Assembly: GCF_005765165.1 (NCBI RefSeq)
Contig: NZ_VCIW01000028.1
Coordinates: forward strand, 1 to 64,000
Origin: Paenibacillus antri
GTDB taxonomy: Bacteria; Bacillota; Bacilli; Paenibacillales; YIM-B00363
Reading direction: 5' to 3'
DNA: 64,000 bases
This document shows, piece by piece, positions 60,311-64,000 of this stretch. The position numbers and the translations under genes are program-made. The notes beneath the pieces were generated by a model that had not been told where the DNA came from, searched no databases, and was given only the letters and a program-made list of their open reading frames with translations. How positions within the stretch are numbered: the stretch's first letter is position 1; each line of letters opens with the position of its first letter.

Positions 60311-60637
60311 GTGGATGGTGTACCTCCATGGTTAAAAGCGGCAATTAGCAAACGAATCGATATACTTGGTCAGCGCATGCATGTGCATCCGAGGCACAGG
60401 GAGGCATGGAAGCAAGCAGGCGAATTGTTTGACAAGCTCCGTGAATCATTTTCTGACGAACAGCATCGCCAGTTTGTGGAATGGGAAGAGTGCATGAGTC
60501 TTCAGGAGTCTAAGGAGAAAGAAGAATTATATGTGCGCGGGTTTTTGGATGGATTTCAGATGTATGCCAGTTTGGATGAATTAATCGACCAGATTCCTGC
60601 TGATGAACGATTCAATAAAGAGGAGCCGCCCCATTAA
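60311..60637 (+). CDS. Hypothetical helical protein, 108 residues
   Basis: GTG 60311 after GGAAGGGAGAAATCG. DGVPPWLKAAISKRIDILGQRMHVHPRHREAWKQAGELFDKLRESFSDEQHRQFVEWEECMSLQESKEKEELYVRGFLDGFQMYASLD: all-helical, charged, resembles small uncharacterised proteins of Firmicute mobile elements that end in GFxDG(F/M)xM. It is followed by a terminator at 60665-60689. Confidence 0.55.
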   Translation: MDGVPPWLKAAISKRIDILGQRMHVHPRHREAWKQAGELFDKLRESFSDEQHRQFVEWEECMSLQESKEKEELYVRGFLDGFQMYASLDELIDQIPADERFNKEEPPH

Positions 60638-60664
60638 CTCGAATGAATCTCATACGTATGCAGG

Positions 60665-60689
60665 CCCGTTCCATGGACGGGTATTTTTT
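60665..60689 (+). terminator. Intrinsic terminator
   Basis: CCCGT (60665-60669) pairs with ACGGG (60677-60681), CCATGG within the loop, then TATTTTTT. Confidence 0.6.
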
Positions 60690-60762
60690 CTGCCTGAAAA
60701 AGCAGTGATTTCTGGTGGAGTGATGTTAAAACGAATGGTGCCATGAAAGGAGGAACGCTTCT

Positions 60763-61062
60763 ATGGCGATGACATCTACGTGCTCGTGGGGATTAGGAAT
60801 GTGCTATGCAGGTGAAATCAATGGTTACAAAATACATGCACAGGTGTTGGAGCATCCATCTAAGCAGGGGATTGCTGAAGGACGTATAGTACAGTTTTAT
60901 ATTAGTAAAAGTGGCTTGTTCAGTTTGGGGCATTGCGAGCTTTCTTACAGTCGGGGATGGGACAGCGTTCCTTCGACAGGAGCGCTGCGTGCTGTAGTGG
61001 AACAAGCCGTCCGTCAGATTGATGGGAAGCAAATAGATTGGGCAGTGGAGCGGCAACGATAG
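60763..61062 (+). CDS. Hypothetical cargo protein, paralogue of 59917-60219
   Basis: 99 residues; AAAGGAGGAACGCTTCT upstream of the ATG. WGLGMCYAGEINGYKIHAQVLEHPSKQGIAEGRIVQFYIS...LSYSRGWDSVPSTGALRAVVEQAVRQIDGKQIDWAVERQR. Shares length, order of motifs and ends with the gene at 59917; a local duplication followed by divergence. Function unknown. Confidence 0.6.
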   Translation: MAMTSTCSWGLGMCYAGEINGYKIHAQVLEHPSKQGIAEGRIVQFYISKSGLFSLGHCELSYSRGWDSVPSTGALRAVVEQAVRQIDGKQIDWAVERQR

Positions 61063-61163
61063 GAAGCAAACTTGCGAGACGAATACGCAATAGGACAGCA
61101 GAAGAATGCAATCTATTTCTATAGCTTTAAAAATACAACGGAAAAATGGAGGGAGAACACGCA

Positions 61164-61379
61164 ATGGATTTCTTTCAAAAAGCGAATTGCGACCGATGCG
61201 GCAAGAAATTGACTGTCCGAACGATGAGCATGTTCAATTCGGACACCATCTGCTTGGATTGCAAGAAAAAAGAAGAAGCTCACCCCGACTATGTGCGAGC
61301 GCGGCAAGCCGAGAGGGAAGCGGTCAGGCGTGGTGATGGCAACTATTCCGGAATAGGTCTACCACCGGATTTGAGATAA
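61164..61379 (+). CDS. Zinc-ribbon small protein, 71 residues
   Basis: ATG 61164 with GGAGGGAG upstream. Two Cys-x2-Cys knuckles (NCDRCGKKL and ICLDCKKK) separated by TVRTMSMFNSDT form a zinc ribbon, followed by a helix (HPDYVRARQAEREAVRRGDGNYSGIGLPPDL). This pattern is common among small proteins of plasmids and ICEs, but its function is not known to me. Confidence 0.6.
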   Translation: MDFFQKANCDRCGKKLTVRTMSMFNSDTICLDCKKKEEAHPDYVRARQAEREAVRRGDGNYSGIGLPPDLR

Positions 61380-61450
61380 TCGTTTTAGCTGGGAAGTACC
61401 AATTCGGAAGGTGAATCGCAACGTTAGAAATGAGAGAATCGCATATTGCT

Positions 61451-61482
61451 GCAAATAACCCGCCTTTTGGCGGGTTATTTGC
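61451..61482. terminator. Perfect-palindrome terminator
   Basis: GCAAATAACCCGCC (61451-61464), loop TTTT, GGCGGGTTATTTGC (61469-61482). Separates two groups of cargo genes. Confidence 0.85.
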
Positions 61483-61623
61483 ATGAGTCGTACCTTACCC
61501 CGATTTTCGCTTCGATGCGGCACACGAGGCAACGTCGGGGGCGACGTGCAGCAAAAGGGAAAGGACCGGCAAAAAGCTTTTGAAAACCATCATGAACCTA
61601 TATAATGAAGGGAGTAGATTCTA

Positions 61624-62136
61624 TTGTTAAGCAGGTCGAAGATTATGAATTACTTGGAACAAATCAACGAACAGTTGAAGCAGAAACAGATGCGCGGCGA
61701 AATTTGTTTATTCGGCGGAGCGGTTATGTGTCTGGTGTTTCAGAGCCGGGACAGCACCAAGGACGTGGACGCCATCTTTGCACCGACGACGGAGCTTTAT
61801 ACGATCATTAAAAACATCGCAGACGAGCATCGCCTGCCTTCGGATTGGCTGAATAATGCGGTGAAAGGCTTTGTCTCACATTGTCATGATGTACGGTTGT
61901 TCCAAAAAATGAGCAACCTGGATATTTTCGCCGCTTCGCCAGAATACATGCTAGCGATGAAAAGCATGGCCGCGCGCACGTACGAGAGCAAGGATGTGGA
62001 CGATATGCGGTTTTTACTGCGGTATTTAAACATTAAAACGGTGGAGCAGGCACTGGCTATTCTCGAAAAGTTTTATCCACAAAGCAGAGTGTTGCCCAAA
62101 ACTGCTTATCTGCTGGAGGAACTGCTTTCTCGTTAA
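61624..62136 (+). CDS. Nucleotidyltransferase-like protein (DUF6036/AbiEii-like)
   Basis: 170 residues from TTG 61624 (GAAGGGAG upstream; ATG 61645 is an alternative). The core of DNA-polymerase-beta-type nucleotidyltransferases is visible: FGGAVMCLVFQSRDSTKDVDAIF (GG...D-x-D), followed by helices and FAASPEYMLAMKSMAARTYESKDVDDMRFLLRYL. This is the pattern of type IV toxin (AbiEii)-like and DUF6036 proteins. No obvious antitoxin gene is next to it, but the two following small genes could be candidates. Confidence 0.7.
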   Translation: MLSRSKIMNYLEQINEQLKQKQMRGEICLFGGAVMCLVFQSRDSTKDVDAIFAPTTELYTIIKNIADEHRLPSDWLNNAVKGFVSHCHDVRLFQKMSNLDIFAASPEYMLAMKSMAARTYESKDVDDMRFLLRYLNIKTVEQALAILEKFYPQSRVLPKTAYLLEELLSR

Positions 62137-62154
62137 GGTAATAGGAAAGAAGGA

Positions 62155-62535
62155 ATGAACATGACGGTATGGGATATTGCTCATTGGAGCAGCAACGATG
62201 TCGAACAGTTTGCTATTCATTGCGGCAATTTTCTGGATGAATTTTATCGGGCTTCAAATGAGCAGCGGCAATTGATGGTGGAACGGGAACCGGAAGGTCA
62301 TCTTGGATTTCCCGATTATATGCTGCCTTTTCTGGCTGCGATGGTGCATAAGCTGAGCAACGACTATGATGCCCAGTGCCCAGCATGGGTTCATCGCGAT
62401 CAATATATAATGAAAGAACCGCATTTCTGGCTTGAGACCAAAGGCAACCTTCGGCTTGTCCTGCTCGCCGAAAGCCCGATCGAGTTTAAGATCCGGAATT
62501 TGTTTGTTACGGCGAATACACTTTCCAGAGCGTAA
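62155..62535 (+). CDS. Hypothetical protein, 126 residues
   Basis: ATG 62155 (or 62161) after GAAAGAAGG. MTVWDIAHWSSNDVEQFAIHCGNFLDEFYRASNEQRQLMVEREPEGHLGFPDYMLPFLAAMVHKLSNDYDAQCPAWVHRDQYIMKEPHFW: mainly helical and soluble. The stretch P(A)WV...Y.MKEPHFWLE resembles a small family seen with nucleotidyltransferase-type toxin genes, so it may be the partner of the preceding gene. Inference only. Confidence 0.55.
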   Translation: MNMTVWDIAHWSSNDVEQFAIHCGNFLDEFYRASNEQRQLMVEREPEGHLGFPDYMLPFLAAMVHKLSNDYDAQCPAWVHRDQYIMKEPHFWLETKGNLRLVLLAESPIEFKIRNLFVTANTLSRA

Positions 62536-62567
62536 CCGTTATCGGTTCAATGAAGGAGGAAAATACC

Positions 62568-62822
62568 TTGGCTCCAGTCGATAAGAAGGATGTTCTGGAA
62601 CATATGCTTTACTGCATCTTGGAGGGATCTTATCCCATTGAACGGGCTAAGGCTGATGCGGAAGATTACCTAGGCACAAAGATTACGCTCGGAAAAGGAG
62701 ACTTGGTATACATCCGGTCACGTGTCACGGATTTTGTCCGAAAAAACGAGCAATGGTGCGACGATCATGGAAAGCTGGTCACATCGGAGCAAGGTCAAAC
62801 CTTGCTTTTGTTGGTTCAATAA
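62568..62822 (+). CDS. Hypothetical helical protein, 84 residues
   Basis: TTG 62568 with AAGGAGG upstream. LAPVDKKDVLEHMLYCILEGSYPIERAKADAEDYLGTKITLGKGDLVYIRSRVTDFVRKNEQWCDDHGKL: acidic and helical, no membrane segment. No family recognised. Confidence 0.5.
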   Translation: MAPVDKKDVLEHMLYCILEGSYPIERAKADAEDYLGTKITLGKGDLVYIRSRVTDFVRKNEQWCDDHGKLVTSEQGQTLLLLVQ

Positions 62823-62906
62823 CTGAAAAAACAAAATTCATCCGGAAATATAGGGCCGTCCCTTTGGGGCGGTTTTGCTGTTTCCTGAAATAAGGTGATG
62901 ATACGG

Positions 62907-63050
62907 GTGTTAAGAATTTCGTTTACTTGTTTACGATGTGGCAAAACCATCCGAATTAATCCGGAGATCTTTGTTCGAATTTACAAAGGACACGATCATT
63001 GCCTTTCCTGCCGCAACTGTAACGACCCGAAAAAATCGGATGTCGGGTAG
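62907..63050 (+). CDS. Small zinc-ribbon protein, 47 residues
   Basis: GTG 62907 with AAGGTGAT upstream. Cys-x2-Cys (TCLRCGKT) and Cys-x2-Cys-x2-Cys (HCLSCRNCND) form a likely zinc site; basic C-terminus. Third Cys-rich small gene of the cargo region. Function unknown. Confidence 0.5.
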   Translation: MLRISFTCLRCGKTIRINPEIFVRIYKGHDHCLSCRNCNDPKKSDVG

Positions 63051-63162
63051 GTGGGGTGGCAGGCAAGATGTTCGTTGCTAAAAAAGGAAATTTATTAATA
63101 TTAAGCTCCTCTTCAATGAAAAGTTAACGAATACTAAAATAATTCAAATGGAGGGAAAAACG

Positions 63163-64000
63163 ATGAGTGGAAATGTGGTACCGATATTTCGCCAAAACGA
63201 CACCGCTCACAAACGACGCAGTAACGAATTGTATGATTCCGGAGTATTAGCCAGCTCTGGATACCGGCTGACCTGGCAGGAGGCTGTAAAACTGTTTATT
63301 CAAGCCCGCCGAGCGGAAACGTCGTCCGAGCATACGATCAAGTTTGAACAAAACAGTCTGGAATGCTACCGGCGCATCTTGCACGAACAAGAGATCGAGG
63401 CCGATATTTACGACGTGACCACAGAGGTGTTAAGGAACAAATTTATCCTGTATATGGTCGAAAAGAAGAAATACGCACTCAACACTGTCAACAACCGGCT
63501 CAAGGCAATCAAGCGGTTTTTTACGTTCTTGCATGAGGAAGGGTGGAAAGCAGACAATCCGGCTGTGCATTTGAAAACAAGGAGAGGCCATCACCCGGCG
63601 ATTCCGTCCTTTACGGAGGAGCAGGTGGTTGCTCTGTTGCAGCAGCCGGATCAGACAACGTTCACGGGTTTCCGGGATTACGCGATGTTGTCCCTGATTC
63701 TCGATACAGGCCTGCGGATTGGGGAAACTGGTAGGCTGAAAATGAATCAAATTGATATTAAGGAAGCTCAGCTTCTCGGCGTCATAGGGAAAAGCAAAAA
63801 GCCGCGCGATGTTCCGTTTTGTGATGAGGTACGCAAAACCATGATGCGCTATATCAAGGCGAGGGGCGAAATCAAGTCGCAGCATCTTTTTGTGACGTTA
63901 GACGGCCGACCGCTCAGCATCCGTACGTTTCAGGAGAATTTACGGATTTACGGGAAGAAAGCCGGGATAGAAAATGTCCGGGTAAGCCCGCATACGCTGC
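63163..64000 (+). CDS. Tyrosine recombinase/integrase, cut by the window end
   Basis: ATG 63163 behind AAATGGAGGGAAAAACG. About 279 residues are visible. An N-terminal core-binding (SAM-like) domain (LTWQEAVKLFIQARRAETSSEHTIKFEQNSLECYRRIL, YALNTVNNRLKAIKRFFTFLHEEGWKADNPA) and the start of the catalytic domain with box I Arg in DTGLRIGE are intact. The His-x-x-Arg and Tyr lie outside. XerC/D-like size. It is the only intact recombinase on the element side and the best candidate for its integrase, or for dimer resolution if the element is a plasmid. Confidence 0.88.
   Translation, partial: MSGNVVPIFRQNDTAHKRRSNELYDSGVLASSGYRLTWQEAVKLFIQARRAETSSEHTIKFEQNSLECYRRILHEQEIEADIYDVTTEVLRNKFILYMVEKKKYALNTVNNRLKAIKRFFTFLHEEGWKADNPAVHLKTRRGHHPAIPSFTEEQVVALLQQPDQTTFTGFRDYAMLSLILDTGLRIGETGRLKMNQIDIKEAQLLGVIGKSKKPRDVPFCDEVRKTMMRYIKARGEIKSQHLFVTLDGRPLSIRTFQENLRIYGKKAGIENVRVSPHTL

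Overview
The window looks like chromosomal DNA of an endospore-forming Firmicute, most likely Bacillales and perhaps Paenibacillaceae. It carries a GerA-type germinant receptor operon, A+T-rich promoters of sigma-A type, strong AGGAGG ribosome sites and frequent TTG/GTG starts. The taxon is inferred, not read from a marker gene.

Left part (1-15.2 kb) is a scarred region. It opens with a truncated kinase-like gene, a tyrosine-recombinase fragment that has lost its catalytic Tyr, and a frameshifted Tn3-family transposase. A chromate-resistance operon follows (TPR/OB-fold membrane protein, unusual LMW-phosphatase-like protein, ChrA, ChrB in two halves), read from a promoter whose -10 box sits inside a perfect palindrome. 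Two almost identical 1337-bp direct repeats (5978-7314 and 13873-15209), each carrying a Cj0069-family gene and a structured leader, flank 6.6 kb of decayed material: an IS1595 transposase with a nonsense codon, mgtE, a GH31 remnant fused to an IS5-type remnant, a frameshifted YciI-like gene, a truncated corA and two tRNA genes.

Middle part (15.3-27.6 kb) is ordinary host sequence: a DUF1259 protein, a TerC-family protein, a DUF2294-sbtA pair (putative sodium-dependent bicarbonate uptake), gerAA-gerAB-gerAC, a HAD phosphatase and a two-component system. The DUF2294-sbtA operon has a near-consensus promoter, a roughly 170-nt leader with mutually exclusive helices, and an intrinsic terminator just before the ribosome site. 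This is a candidate riboswitch or attenuator.

Right part (about 27.7-64 kb) is a G+C-richer, co-directional mobile element, an ICE or integrated plasmid. It encodes a Gram-positive type IV secretion core of the pCW3/Tn916 kind (TcpA-like coupling ATPase, replication-relaxation protein, TcpC-, TcpD-, TcpE-like proteins, VirB4-like ATPase, polytopic TcpH/VirB6-like protein, M23 wall hydrolase). Two orphan DNA methyltransferases (5mC and Dam-like) follow, then a complete Tad/Flp-like pilus motor (TadZ-like ATPases, SAF/CpaB-like protein, TadA/CpaF ATPase, fused TadB-TadC), four pilin-like single-pass proteins, a stalk-domain protein and a 1269-residue secreted protein with MucBP-like repeats. 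A tail of small cargo genes and a tyrosine recombinase cut by the window edge end the region. Four 12-bp iteron-like repeats lie before the relaxation gene. The best candidate for a new system is this conjugation apparatus coupled to its own Tad-like filament. No relaxase, prepilin peptidase or replication initiator is visible in the window.
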